This document shows, piece by piece, positions 1-7,914 of a stretch of 64,000 bases of DNA (the first letter of the stretch is position 1; the number at the start of each line of letters is the position of its first letter). The notes beneath the pieces were generated by a model that was given only the letters and a program-made list of their open reading frames with translations, was not told where the DNA came from and searched no databases. The position numbers and the translations under genes were made by a program. Source of the DNA: Nocardia colli (lineage in GTDB: Bacteria > Actinomycetota > Actinomycetes > Mycobacteriales > Mycobacteriaceae); NCBI RefSeq assembly GCF_008704205.1, contig NZ_VXLC01000014.1:248001-312000 (forward strand), in the 5' to 3' direction.

Positions 1-939
1 GCCTACCCTGGCGTCTTCTACTCCACCGACGGCCAGATCCTGCGCGCCATGCAGTCGGCCGGCGATCTGGGCGCGCTGCTGATGATGCACGCGGAGAATG
101 GGATCGCCATCGACGTGCTGGTCGAGCAGGCCATCGCGCGCGGCGACACCGCCCCCTACTTCCACGGCACCAGCCGGCCGTGGCAGATGGAGGAGGAGGC
201 CACCCACCGCGCGATCATGCTGGCGCAGTTGACCGGTGCGCCGCTCTACGTGGTGCACGTGTCGGCGAAGCAGGCGCTGGAACAGATCGCCACCGCACGG
301 GGCAACGGCCAGAACGTCTTCGGCGAGACCTGCCCGCAGTATCTGTACCTCTCGCTCGAAGAGCAGCTGGGCGCACCGGGTTTCGAGGGCGCCAAGTGGG
401 TCTGCTCGACGCCGCTGCGCTCACGCGCCGAGGGCCATCAGGACGAGCTGTGGCGCTACCTGCGCACCGGCGACGTGACCACGGTCAGCACCGACCACTG
501 CCCGTTCTGCATGAAGGACCAGAAGGAAATGGGCATCGGCGATTTCAGCAAGATCCCGAACGGGATCGGCGGCGTCGAGCACCGGATGGACCTGATGTTC
601 CAGGGCGTCAAGAGCGGAAAGATCTCGCTCGAACGCTGGGTCGAGGTCTGCTGCACCACCCCGGCCAGGATGTTCGGCATGTACCCGCGCAAGGGCGTGA
701 TCAGTCCGGGCGCCGACGCGGACATCGTGATCTATGACCCGAACGGGCACACCAGCATCGGCCTCGGCAAAACCCATCACATGAACATGGACTACTCGGC
801 CTACGAGGGCTTCGAGATCGACGGCCACGTCGACACCGTGCTCTCCCGCGGCCGCGTCGTCATCGACGACGGCAACTATCTCGGCAGCGCCGGGCACGGC
901 CGGTTCGTCAAACGTGAACTGTCGCAGAACCTGATCTGA
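1..939 (+). CDS. hydA: Dihydropyrimidinase (hydantoinase), 3' part
   Basis: Zinc-dependent amidohydrolase that opens dihydrouracil, dihydrothymine or hydantoin rings to N-carbamoyl amino acids in the cytoplasm (reductive pyrimidine degradation). The frame is open from base 1, so the N-terminal part, with the first metal-binding HxH and the carboxylated lysine, lies outside the window. Visible family motifs are MHAEN and VVHVS (metal-ligand histidines), GETCPQYL, CSTPLR and STDHCPF, where the aspartate is the expected catalytic and metal residue. The C-terminus has the usual closing beta-sandwich (GADADIVIYDP). It is the first visible gene of a same-strand operon with an importer and an aminotransferase, which fits catabolism of pyrimidines to beta-amino acids. 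The beta-ureidopropionase expected in such a pathway is not in the window and may lie upstream. Substrate preference cannot be read from the sequence. Confidence 0.93.
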   Translation, partial: AYPGVFYSTDGQILRAMQSAGDLGALLMMHAENGIAIDVLVEQAIARGDTAPYFHGTSRPWQMEEEATHRAIMLAQLTGAPLYVVHVSAKQALEQIATARGNGQNVFGETCPQYLYLSLEEQLGAPGFEGAKWVCSTPLRSRAEGHQDELWRYLRTGDVTTVSTDHCPFCMKDQKEMGIGDFSKIPNGIGGVEHRMDLMFQGVKSGKISLERWVEVCCTTPARMFGMYPRKGVISPGADADIVIYDPNGHTSIGLGKTHHMNMDYSAYEGFEIDGHVDTVLSRGRVVIDDGNYLGSAGHGRFVKRELSQNLI

Positions 940-978
940 CAGCCCAGCTGTCTCCGACTTCGAAACGGAGAGTGCCGC

Positions 979-2013
979 ATGGACATCGGTGTGGTGCTGC
1001 AATGCACACCCCCCGCTTCCAGGGTGGTCGAACTGGCCAGACAGGCCGAGACCCACGGGTTCTCGCACGTCTGGACCTTCGACTCGCACCTGCTGTGGCA
1101 GGAGCCCTACGTCATCTACAGCCAGATCCTGGCCGCCACCAGGAAGGTCGTCGTCGGCCCGATGGTGACCAACCCGGCCACCAGGGACTGGACGGTGACC
1201 GCGTCGACCTTCGCCACGCTGAACGACATGTTCGGCAACCGCACCGTGTGCGGCATCGGCCGCGGCGACTCGGCGGTGCGCACACTCGGCGGCAAGCCGA
1301 CCACCCTGGCTACCCTGCGCGAATCCATCGAGGTGATCCGGGAACTCGGCAACGGCCGCAGCGCCCGGGTCGGGGACACCATCGTGCGCTTCCCGTGGGC
1401 CGGCGCGTCCCGGCTCGAGGTCTGGATGGCCGGATACGGCCCGCGCGCACTGGATCTCACCGGCGAGGTCGCCGACGGGTTCATCTTGCAGCTGGCCGAT
1501 CCGGACATCACCGCGTGGACTATCGCGCGGGTGCGGTCCGCCGCGGAGCGCGCGGGGCGTGACCCCGGCTCGGTGAAGATCTGCGTCGCCGCACCGGCTT
1601 ACGTCACCGACGGATCGGCGGCCGCGCTGACGCACGCCCGCGAACAGTGCCGCTGGTTCGGCGGGATGGTCGGCAACCACGTGGCCGACATCGTCGCGAA
1701 ATACGGTGCGGGCAGCGATGTTCCGGCCGCGCTCACCGAATACATCGCGGGCAGGCAGGGTTACGACTACAACCAGCACGGGCGGGCGGGCAATACGCAC
1801 GCGGACTTCGTCCCCGACACCATCGTGGACCGGTTCTGCCTGATCGGCACGCCCGACGACCAGCTGACCCGGCTGCGTGAACTGGAGAAGCTCGGCGTGG
1901 ACCAGTTCGCGGTCTACCTGCAGCACGACGCGAAAACCGCGACGCTCGAGGCGTACGGCGAATCGGTGCTGCCCCGGCTGGCGCATCCGGTCACGGCAAC
2001 GGAGGGCGCGTGA
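979..2013 (+). CDS. LLM-class F420-dependent oxidoreductase
   Basis: A 344-residue luciferase-like monooxygenase (TIM barrel). It begins with the typical strand MDIGVVLQ and carries the helix after it (ELARQAETHGFSHVWTFDSH) and GIGRGDSAVRTLGG, a phosphate-binding region of F420-dependent members of the family. A C-terminal block reads LIGTPDDQLTRLRELEKLGVDQFAVYL. The ATG at 979 follows a purine-rich CGGAGAG. Members of this subgroup commonly sit beside hydantoinase genes; from memory this resembles the TIGR03842 subgroup. I infer a redox step on a pyrimidine, hydantoin or related ring that feeds the hydantoinase, but the exact reaction is unknown. The stop codon overlaps the start of the next small frame (TGATG). 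Confidence 0.88.
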   Translation: MDIGVVLQCTPPASRVVELARQAETHGFSHVWTFDSHLLWQEPYVIYSQILAATRKVVVGPMVTNPATRDWTVTASTFATLNDMFGNRTVCGIGRGDSAVRTLGGKPTTLATLRESIEVIRELGNGRSARVGDTIVRFPWAGASRLEVWMAGYGPRALDLTGEVADGFILQLADPDITAWTIARVRSAAERAGRDPGSVKICVAAPAYVTDGSAAALTHAREQCRWFGGMVGNHVADIVAKYGAGSDVPAALTEYIAGRQGYDYNQHGRAGNTHADFVPDTIVDRFCLIGTPDDQLTRLRELEKLGVDQFAVYLQHDAKTATLEAYGESVLPRLAHPVTATEGA

Positions 2014-2294
2014 TGACGTCGCTGATCCTGGGAGTTCTCGCCGCGACGGCTTTGGCGCTGATCGAGTTCGGCCCGCACCAAGCCGCTACCCGACAGTCGA
2101 CGCGCACGAATCGTGCGGCTGCGCACGGGATTGCGGGCGATTTTGTGCGCGGCTCGCGAGAAGGTGCGCGGCAGGCACTCCCCGAACATCGACAGTCGAC
2201 GCGCACGAATCGTGCGGCCGCGCACGGGATTGCGGGCGATTTTGCGCGCGGCTCGAGAAAAGGTGCGCGTCTCGCGCGGCGGGAGGGGAGATGA
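2013..2294 (+). CDS. Small membrane-anchored ORF built on a tandem repeat
   Basis: An open frame of about 93 codons. It overlaps the stop of the upstream gene (TGATG at 2011-2015) and the start of the permease (ATGA at 2291-2294), so translation could pass through it. The first 20 codons encode one hydrophobic segment (MTSLILGVLAATALALIEF). The rest is encoded by two copies of a 78-bp repeat, giving the peptide STRTNRAAAHGIAGDF twice, followed by basic residues. No family is recognised. It could be a real small membrane protein whose tail was replaced by repeat insertion, or only a spacer that stays open because the repeat has few stops. The hydrophobic start may also be a remnant of a former gene. 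Confidence 0.35.
   Translation: MTSLILGVLAATALALIEFGPHQAATRQSTRTNRAAAHGIAGDFVRGSREGARQALPEHRQSTRTNRAAAHGIAGDFARGSRKGARLARREGR
2093..2269 (+). repeat. Two direct copies of a 78-bp dispersed repeat
   Basis: Copies at 2093-2170 and 2192-2269 are nearly identical, differing at only a few positions. Each begins ACAGTCGACGCGCACGAATC and ends AAGGTGCGCG. A more diverged relative lies at 47674-47761. The repeat is inside the operon between the oxidoreductase and the first permease. Confidence 0.85.
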
Positions 2295-3172
2295 GGCCGC
2301 GGGCGGGCCGGGTGGTTTACGCGGCGGGGGTTTTGGGGCTGGTGCTTGCGGTGTGGGAGTTGGTGAAGTTTGCTGTCCCGGAACGCGGTGTGAGCGTCGG
2401 TGACCAGCGGATCTTGCCGCGCACCGGCGATGGGGCGCTGCCACACGTGTGGTCGGTGGTGACGGTGCTCGGCGAGCGGGACAATTCCGGCACCGTCGGT
2501 GAAACCTTGCTCAGGACAGCGGGGTTCACCTTCGGACTGGCCTTGCTCGCGTTGCTCATCGGCACCGTGGTCGGCGTCGCTCTGGCGATTCTCATGCAAC
2601 GCTTCGGCTGGGTCGAACGCGGTCTGCTGCCGTACATCATTGTGTCGCAAACGGTTCCGCTGATCGCGCTGGCCCCGCTGGTGGCCGGGTGGGGCGGCAA
2701 GATCGTGATCGCGGGTGAACCGTGGCGGCCGTGGATGAGTATCGCGGTGATCGCGTCGTATCTGGCATTCTTCCCGGTGGCGGTCGGCATGCTGCGTGGG
2801 TTGCAGGCGCCGTCGAAGGCGTCGGTCGAACTGCTGCACAGCTATTCGGCGATCTGGTGGGAAACGCTGGTGCACTTGCGGTTTCCCGCCGCCGTCCCGC
2901 ACTTCCTGCCCGCCTTGCGCTTGGCCGCCGCCGCCTCGGTGATCGGCGCGGTGGTCGCGGAGATCTCCACCGGCACCGCGGGTGGAATCGGCCGCCAGAT
3001 CATCGTCTTCGCCCAGCAGGCCACCGGCGACGCATCGCGGCTCTACGCCGCCGTGCTCGCCGCCGCCCTGCTCGGCGTCGCGGTCACCGCCGTCGTCGGC
3101 CTCGCCGAACTGGCGTTGCGTCGCTACAGCCGGCCCGCGGGCGCGTCGCGCTCGCGAGGTGGAACCCGATGA
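2291..3172 (+). CDS. ABC transporter permease (first of two)
   Basis: A 293-residue inner-membrane permease of the NitT/TauT/SsuC type (BPD_transp_1). Hydrophobic segments lie at about residues 9-26, 73-95, 105-130, 145-165, 215-235 and 250-275. The cytoplasmic EAA loop reads SAIWWETLVHLRFPAAVPHF, the contact site for the ATPase. The ATG at 2291 is chosen because GGGAGGGGAG stands directly before it and the first membrane segment follows at once; longer in-frame starts would read through the upstream repeat. With the ATPase at 3737, the second permease at 4627 and the receptor at 5409 it makes an importer, probably for a pyrimidine-like or hydantoin-like nutrient (inferred from context). The last 90 bases appear again, diverged, about 268 bp downstream. 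Confidence 0.9.
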   Translation: MRPRAGRVVYAAGVLGLVLAVWELVKFAVPERGVSVGDQRILPRTGDGALPHVWSVVTVLGERDNSGTVGETLLRTAGFTFGLALLALLIGTVVGVALAILMQRFGWVERGLLPYIIVSQTVPLIALAPLVAGWGGKIVIAGEPWRPWMSIAVIASYLAFFPVAVGMLRGLQAPSKASVELLHSYSAIWWETLVHLRFPAAVPHFLPALRLAAAASVIGAVVAEISTGTAGGIGRQIIVFAQQATGDASRLYAAVLAAALLGVAVTAVVGLAELALRRYSRPAGASRSRGGTR

Positions 3173-3715
3173 ACAATCATGCCGGGATCGTCGAACCCGG
3201 ACCGGCACATCGCGATGATCGTCCCTCCCCGCGGGTTCTGCTCGACTCCCACGGGAGACCGATGGGCATGCGCGGGCCGATCGCACATCAGGTGTGCGAA
3301 GCCACTGCGGTACGCACAGTGTCTCGGCCTGAGATCGCCACGGGCAGTTCGGGTCCGCCGCCGCCGGGCAGGCCGAACCGGCCCTGCGCCGCTACCCGCC
3401 GATCCGCGGGCACCGCACGCTCGTCGGGTGGAACCTCATGAACCACCGCGCCGCGACTACCGGCACCGAACGGATGCATCGCTATGACCGTCCGCCCCGC
3501 CGGGCGGCCGCCGAGCGCAGGTCGGCACCTGGGGCTGCGGCTGTGCTCACCCCATCCTGCCGTGAGACCGCAACGCGCAGTACCTATCTCGGACACCCAT
3601 CTGGTCGCCGTCGACCCAGCTGCCGCGGTGCGCTGCTCGGCGGATGTCCGCTGACCGTATCCGCCCGGACCCTCGAATCCGCGCACCGCTACAACCGTCC
3701 GCCCCATGCGGCGGG
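3080..3715 (+). repeat. Decayed tandem copies of the permease 3' end and spacer
   Basis: The spacer from 3173 to 3736 holds no convincing gene. Its left part repeats. The permease end at 3107-3127 (GAACTGGCGTTGCGTCGCTA) matches 3375-3395 (GAACCGGCCCTGCGCCGCTA), 268 bp later. The match continues through CCGCGGGC, then GGTGGAACC followed two bases later by ATGAAC, to CATCGC-ATGA-CGTCC near 3211 and 3479. A third, weaker partial copy (ACCGCTACAACCGTCCGCCC) is near 3689. Identity is roughly 70 percent by eye. The copies have lost a common reading frame. Confidence 0.6.
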
Positions 3716-3736
3716 CAGCTTTTCAGGAGGTATCCG

Positions 3737-4627
3737 TTGACCGCCAAAGCCCAGCCGGCCGTCGCCACGGCGACACCAGCGCCGGATCCGGCGGCCGAGC
3801 AGTCGGGTGCCGACCTCGCCGAGCGCATCGCCGCGGTGGAACTCGCGGACGTGGGCAAGATCTACGCCGCCGGTTCGGTGACCGCGCTGTCGGAGGTCTC
3901 GCTGACCGTCGCCGCGGGCGAATTCGTCTCGCTGATCGGCCCTTCCGGCTGCGGCAAGTCGACCCTGCTGCGCATCATCGCCGACCTCGAGCAGCCGACC
4001 GGCGGCACCGTCACGGTGCACGGCAAGACCGCCCGCCGCGCGCGGATCGACCAGGACTACGGCATCGCCTTCCAGCAGTCCGGACTGCTGGACTGGCGCA
4101 CGGTGCAGGCGAATGTCGAACTGCCCCTGGAACTGCACAAGGTATCGAAGAGCGAACGCCGCGCGCGCAGCGCGGAACTGCTGGAGATGGCCGGGCTGAC
4201 CGACTTCGCCAAGCGCTATCCCGCCGAACTGTCCGGCGGCATGCAGCAGCGGGTGGCGATCGTGCGCGCGCTGGCCCCGAAGCCGTCGCTGTTGCTGATG
4301 GACGAACCGTTCGGCGCGCTCGACGAGATGACCCGTGAACGGATGCAGGGTGAGCTGCTGCGCATCGCGGGGGAGACCGAGGCCGCGGTGGTCTTCGTGA
4401 CGCACTCGATCCCGGAGGCGGTGTTCCTGTCCGACCGGGTGGTCGTCATGTCGCCGCGACCGGGGCGGATCACCGAGATCGTGCCGACCGGCGGCTGGGG
4501 CAGGCGCGACGCGGCGGAGGCCGGCGACGACGTGCGGTCCAGTCCGGAGTTCTTCGAGGCGGTGGCCGCGGTGCGCGAGGCGCTGCGCGGCGGTCACGGC
4601 GACCCGCTCGCCGGGCGGGAGGTGTGA
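3737..4627 (+). CDS. ABC transporter ATP-binding protein
   Basis: A 296-residue ATPase of the NitT/TauT/SsuB type that powers import. Walker A is GPSGCGKST (about residue 69), the Q-loop is FQQSGLL, the ABC signature is LSGGMQQR, Walker B is LLLMDEPFGALD, and the switch histidine is in VTHS. The TTG at 3737 is chosen because AGGAGG at 3725-3730 sits six bases before it; upstream in-frame ATGs fall in the decayed repeat spacer and lack such a site. Residues 1-32 are an Ala/Pro-rich extension. The stop overlaps the next permease start (TGATG). Confidence 0.92.
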   Translation: MTAKAQPAVATATPAPDPAAEQSGADLAERIAAVELADVGKIYAAGSVTALSEVSLTVAAGEFVSLIGPSGCGKSTLLRIIADLEQPTGGTVTVHGKTARRARIDQDYGIAFQQSGLLDWRTVQANVELPLELHKVSKSERRARSAELLEMAGLTDFAKRYPAELSGGMQQRVAIVRALAPKPSLLLMDEPFGALDEMTRERMQGELLRIAGETEAAVVFVTHSIPEAVFLSDRVVVMSPRPGRITEIVPTGGWGRRDAAEAGDDVRSSPEFFEAVAAVREALRGGHGDPLAGREV

Positions 4628-5412
4628 TGTCCTGGAAATCGGTGCTGCCCTGGCGAACGGTGTTGCCGCCGGTGCTGTTCGGCGTCGGCGGGCTGGCGCT
4701 GTGGCAGGTGCTCACCGTCGTCGCCGGGGTGCCCTCGTTCCTGCTGCCCGCGCCCACCGCGATCGCGAGCGAGTTCACCGGGAACTTCGGTCGCATCGCC
4801 GACGCCGCGACCGCCACCGGAACCAATGCGCTGATCGGCCTGCTGGTCGGCGCGGTGCTCGGCATCGTCGCGGCGATGCTGGCCGTGCGGTTCCAGCTGG
4901 TCGAGGGACTGCTGACGCCGCTGTCCGCCGCCGCGGCCGCGGTGCCGATCGTTGCCCTTGCGCCCCTGCTGAATTCGATGTACTCGACCACCACCGACAC
5001 GCCGCGCCGGATGGTCGTCACCATCGTCGTGTTCTTCCCGATGTTCGTCAGCACCGCGCGCGGCCTGCGCCAGGTCCCGCAGGTCCACACGGACCTGATG
5101 ACGTCGTACGCGGCGGGCGGCTGGCAGATAACCCGCACCGTCCGGCTGCCCGCGGCGCTGCCGTACCTGTTCACCGGCCTGCGCATCGCCGCGCCCGGCG
5201 CGGTGATCGCCGCTATTATCGCCGAATATTTCGGCGGATTGCAGAACGGTCTGGGCAGCCGCATCACCTCCGCCGCCGCCAACACCGCCTACCCGAGAGC
5301 CTGGGCCTACGTGGCGGGCGCCGTGCTCGTCGGCCTGCTGTTCCTCGCCGCCGTCCTACTCCTCGAACAACTCACCCGTAGACCCCGCACCACCCTCTGG
5401 AGAGCTAGATGA
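4627..5412 (+). CDS. ABC transporter permease (second)
   Basis: A 261-residue membrane permease, paralogous to the one at 2291. Hydrophobic segments start at about residues 13, 60, 85, 115, 185 and 230. The EAA loop is around GGWQITRTVRLPAALPYLFT, with AAPGAVIAAIIAEYFGG after it. The ATG at 4627 overlaps the ATPase stop (TGATG); a GTG three bases earlier is possible. The 3' end overlaps the receptor gene by ATGA. Two different permeases suggest a heterodimeric channel with the ATPase at 3737. Confidence 0.9.
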   Translation: MSWKSVLPWRTVLPPVLFGVGGLALWQVLTVVAGVPSFLLPAPTAIASEFTGNFGRIADAATATGTNALIGLLVGAVLGIVAAMLAVRFQLVEGLLTPLSAAAAAVPIVALAPLLNSMYSTTTDTPRRMVVTIVVFFPMFVSTARGLRQVPQVHTDLMTSYAAGGWQITRTVRLPAALPYLFTGLRIAAPGAVIAAIIAEYFGGLQNGLGSRITSAAANTAYPRAWAYVAGAVLVGLLFLAAVLLLEQLTRRPRTTLWRAR

Positions 5413-6551
5413 TGAAGTCCCCCAAGCGATTCCGTGCCTGTTTGGCGCTCGCCGCGCTGGCCGCGGCCGCGCTGACCGGTTGCAGCACCACCGACGGCGG
5501 GTCCACCACCACCGCCGACGGGCTCACCAAGGTCAAGTTGCAGCTGCAATGGTTCAAACAGGGACAGTTCGCGGGCTACCTGGCCGCGGTCGACCAGGGT
5601 TTCTACAAGGAACAGGGCCTGTCCGTCGAAATCCTCGACGGCGGAACGGATATCGTCCCGCAGACCGTGCTCGCCCAGGGCCAGGCCGACTACGCCATCG
5701 CCTGGGTGCCGAAGGCGCTGGCCTCCCGCGAGGCGGGCGCGGGCATCACCGATGTGGCGCAGATCTTCCAGCGTTCCGGCACCAAGCAGGTCTCGTTCAA
5801 GTCCGAGAACATCCCCGACGCGGCCGCGCTGCGCGGCAAGACGGTCGGAAACTGGGGCTACGGCAACGAATTCGAGCTGTTCGCCGGCATGACCAAGGCG
5901 GGCATCGACCCGGCCAAGGACGTCAAGCTGGTGCAGCAGCAGTTCGACATGAACGCCTTCCTGGGCAAGGATATCGCCGCCGCGCAGGCCATGTCCTACA
6001 ACGAGTACGCGCAGCTGCTGGAGACCAAGAACCCGGCCACCGGAAAGCTGTACACGGCAGACGATTTCGCGACCATCGACTGGAACGCCGAGGGCGTCGC
6101 GATGCTCCAGGACGCGATCTGGGCCAACACCGAGAAGCTGAAGGACACCAAATATCAAGAGCAGACGGTGAAGTTCATCGCCGCCTCGCTCAAGGGCTGG
6201 ATCTTCTGCCGGGACAACGTGGACAAGTGCCGAGACATCACCGTCGCCGCGGGCAGCACACTCGGCGCGTCCCATCAGCAGTGGCAGATCAACGAGGTGA
6301 ACAAGCTGATCTGGCCGTCGCCTGCGGGCATCGGCATGGTCGACAGCACGGCCTGGTCCCGGACCGTGAAGATCGCCAAGGACACCAAGAACCAAGAGGG
6401 CGCAACGGTTTTGAAGAAGGACCCCGATGCGAGCGCCTACTCGAGCGACTACGTGATGAAGGCGCTGGAGCAGCTGATGGCGGCCGGCGTCGATGTGACC
6501 GGCGCGGGCTACGCCCCGAAGCAGGTCACGCTCACCGAAGGGGGTAAGTGA
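5409..6551 (+). CDS. NMT1/THI5-like substrate-binding lipoprotein
   Basis: A 380-residue extracytoplasmic receptor anchored by lipid. The signal peptide ends in a lipobox LTGC with Cys25 as the acylated residue, then a Ser/Thr/Gly linker. The body starts KLQLQWFKQGQFAGYLAAVD, typical of the NMT1/THI5 group, which binds pyrimidine-like, riboflavin-like or related ring compounds. It continues with GGTDIVPQTVLAQGQADYAI. It is coupled to the permease before it (ATGA) and to the aminotransferase after it (GTGA). With the hydantoinase operon, a hydantoin or pyrimidine ligand is the best guess. Confidence 0.9.
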   Translation: MMKSPKRFRACLALAALAAAALTGCSTTDGGSTTTADGLTKVKLQLQWFKQGQFAGYLAAVDQGFYKEQGLSVEILDGGTDIVPQTVLAQGQADYAIAWVPKALASREAGAGITDVAQIFQRSGTKQVSFKSENIPDAAALRGKTVGNWGYGNEFELFAGMTKAGIDPAKDVKLVQQQFDMNAFLGKDIAAAQAMSYNEYAQLLETKNPATGKLYTADDFATIDWNAEGVAMLQDAIWANTEKLKDTKYQEQTVKFIAASLKGWIFCRDNVDKCRDITVAAGSTLGASHQQWQINEVNKLIWPSPAGIGMVDSTAWSRTVKIAKDTKNQEGATVLKKDPDASAYSSDYVMKALEQLMAAGVDVTGAGYAPKQVTLTEGGK

Positions 6552-7861
6552 ATTTGACCGATCACGTCTTCTATCCGTGGGCCGCGCAGGCCGAACTGAA
6601 TCCGCCGACCATCGCCGGCTCGTCCGGCTCCTACTTCTGGGACGACAACGGCAACCGCTATCTCGACTTCTCCTCGCAGCTGGTGAATGTCAATATCGGC
6701 CACCAGCATCCGGACATGATCGCGGCGATCATCGCGCAGGCCCAGCTGCTCACCACCATCTCGCCGACCGTCGGCAACGCGGCGCGCAGCGAGCTGGCCG
6801 GGTTGATCGTCGAACGCGCGCCGGGCGAGCTGAACCGGGTCCTGTTCACCACCGGCGGCGCGGAAGCGGTGGAACACGCGGTGCGGCTGGCCCGTAGCTT
6901 CACCGGCCGCACCAAGATGCTCTCCGCCTACCGCTCCTATCACGGCGGCACCGGCGTGGCGATCGGGCTGACCGGGGAACCGCGCCGCTGGGGCGCGGAG
7001 CCGACCAACGTCGACGTGGTGCGGTTCTTCGGGCCGTACCCGTACCGATCACCTTGGGGGACAAGCACTCCCGAGGAGGAGACGGCGGCCGCGCTGACCC
7101 ATCTGCGGCAGGTGATCGAACTGGAGGGTCCGCAGAACATCGCCGGGCTGATCCTGGAGACGGTCGTCGGGACCAACGGCGTGCTGATTCCGCCGCCGGG
7201 CTATCTGGCCGGGGTGCGGGCGCTCTGCGACGAATTCGGCATCGTCTACATCGCCGACGAGGTGATGGTCGGCTTCGGCCGGGTCGGGGAGTGGTTCGCG
7301 GTGCAGGCGTTCGACGTCGCGCCGGATCTCATCGCCTTCGCCAAAGGCGTTAATTCGGGCTATGTTCCGCTCGGCGGCGTGCTGATCGCCGAACGGATCG
7401 CGCAGCGCTACGACCACACCGTCTATCCCGGCGGCCTCACCTACGCGGGCCATCCGCTGGCCTGTGCGGCGGGCGTCGCCTCGATCGGCATCTACGAGCG
7501 GGACGGGATCCTCGAGCACGTGCGCTCGGTGGGCGCCGATGTGCTCGGAAAAGGCTTGCAGGAGTTGGCAACCCGGCATCCGAGCGTCGGCGAGGCGCGC
7601 GGGCTCGGCTTCTTCTGGGCCCTCGATCTGGTGCGGGACCCGCGGACCAGGGAACCGCTGATCCCGTTCGCCGCCGCCGGTGCGGCCGCCGAGCCGATGG
7701 CGAAGGTGACCGCCGCCGCGAAGGCCCGTGGGCTGTGGCCGTTCACCGCCGGCAACCGTTTACAGATCGCGCCGCCGCTCACCACGTCGGCCGACGACTT
7801 GCGGATCGGTCTGGAGATCGTCGACGAGGTGCTGGAGGTCGCCGACGAGTACGTGGCCTGA
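6548..7861 (+). CDS. Class III aminotransferase (beta-alanine/GABA type)
   Basis: A 437-residue PLP enzyme of fold type I that moves the omega- or beta-amino group to pyruvate or 2-oxoglutarate. The substrate-facing YHGGTG, the PLP-phosphate site TTGGAEAVE (about 101-109), IADEVMVGFGR with Asp237 for the pyridine nitrogen, and the Schiff-base lysine in IAFAKGVNSGY (Lys266) are all present. As last gene of the operon it would remove the amino group of beta-alanine or beta-aminoisobutyrate made from the ring-opened pyrimidine. The GTG start overlaps the receptor stop. A strong terminator hairpin follows. Confidence 0.9.
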   Translation: MNLTDHVFYPWAAQAELNPPTIAGSSGSYFWDDNGNRYLDFSSQLVNVNIGHQHPDMIAAIIAQAQLLTTISPTVGNAARSELAGLIVERAPGELNRVLFTTGGAEAVEHAVRLARSFTGRTKMLSAYRSYHGGTGVAIGLTGEPRRWGAEPTNVDVVRFFGPYPYRSPWGTSTPEEETAAALTHLRQVIELEGPQNIAGLILETVVGTNGVLIPPPGYLAGVRALCDEFGIVYIADEVMVGFGRVGEWFAVQAFDVAPDLIAFAKGVNSGYVPLGGVLIAERIAQRYDHTVYPGGLTYAGHPLACAAGVASIGIYERDGILEHVRSVGADVLGKGLQELATRHPSVGEARGLGFFWALDLVRDPRTREPLIPFAAAGAAAEPMAKVTAAAKARGLWPFTAGNRLQIAPPLTTSADDLRIGLEIVDEVLEVADEYVA

Positions 7862-7872
7862 CCGGCCGCGAG

Positions 7873-7905
7873 GAGGCCCCGCGATCGATCGTCTCGCGGG
7901 GCCTC
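7873..7905. terminator. Bidirectional terminator hairpin
   Basis: A perfect 12-bp stem (GAGGCCCCGCGA with TCGCGGGGCCTC) and a 9-base loop lie between the convergent aminotransferase and PAP2/kinase genes. No long T tract follows, as is usual in actinobacteria. Confidence 0.8.
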
Positions 7906-7914
7906 GGCGTGGGG

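Noticed and set aside
421..1986. A 521-codon antisense frame opposite the hydantoinase and oxidoreductase genes
   Set aside because: Typical high-GC shadow of two well-supported genes; the product is His/Asp/Gly/Arg-rich with no motif.
3179..3740. Several 80-240 codon frames between the permease and ATPase genes
   Set aside because: They cross the decayed duplicates, have Arg/Pro-rich products, and do not match one another in frame between copies.
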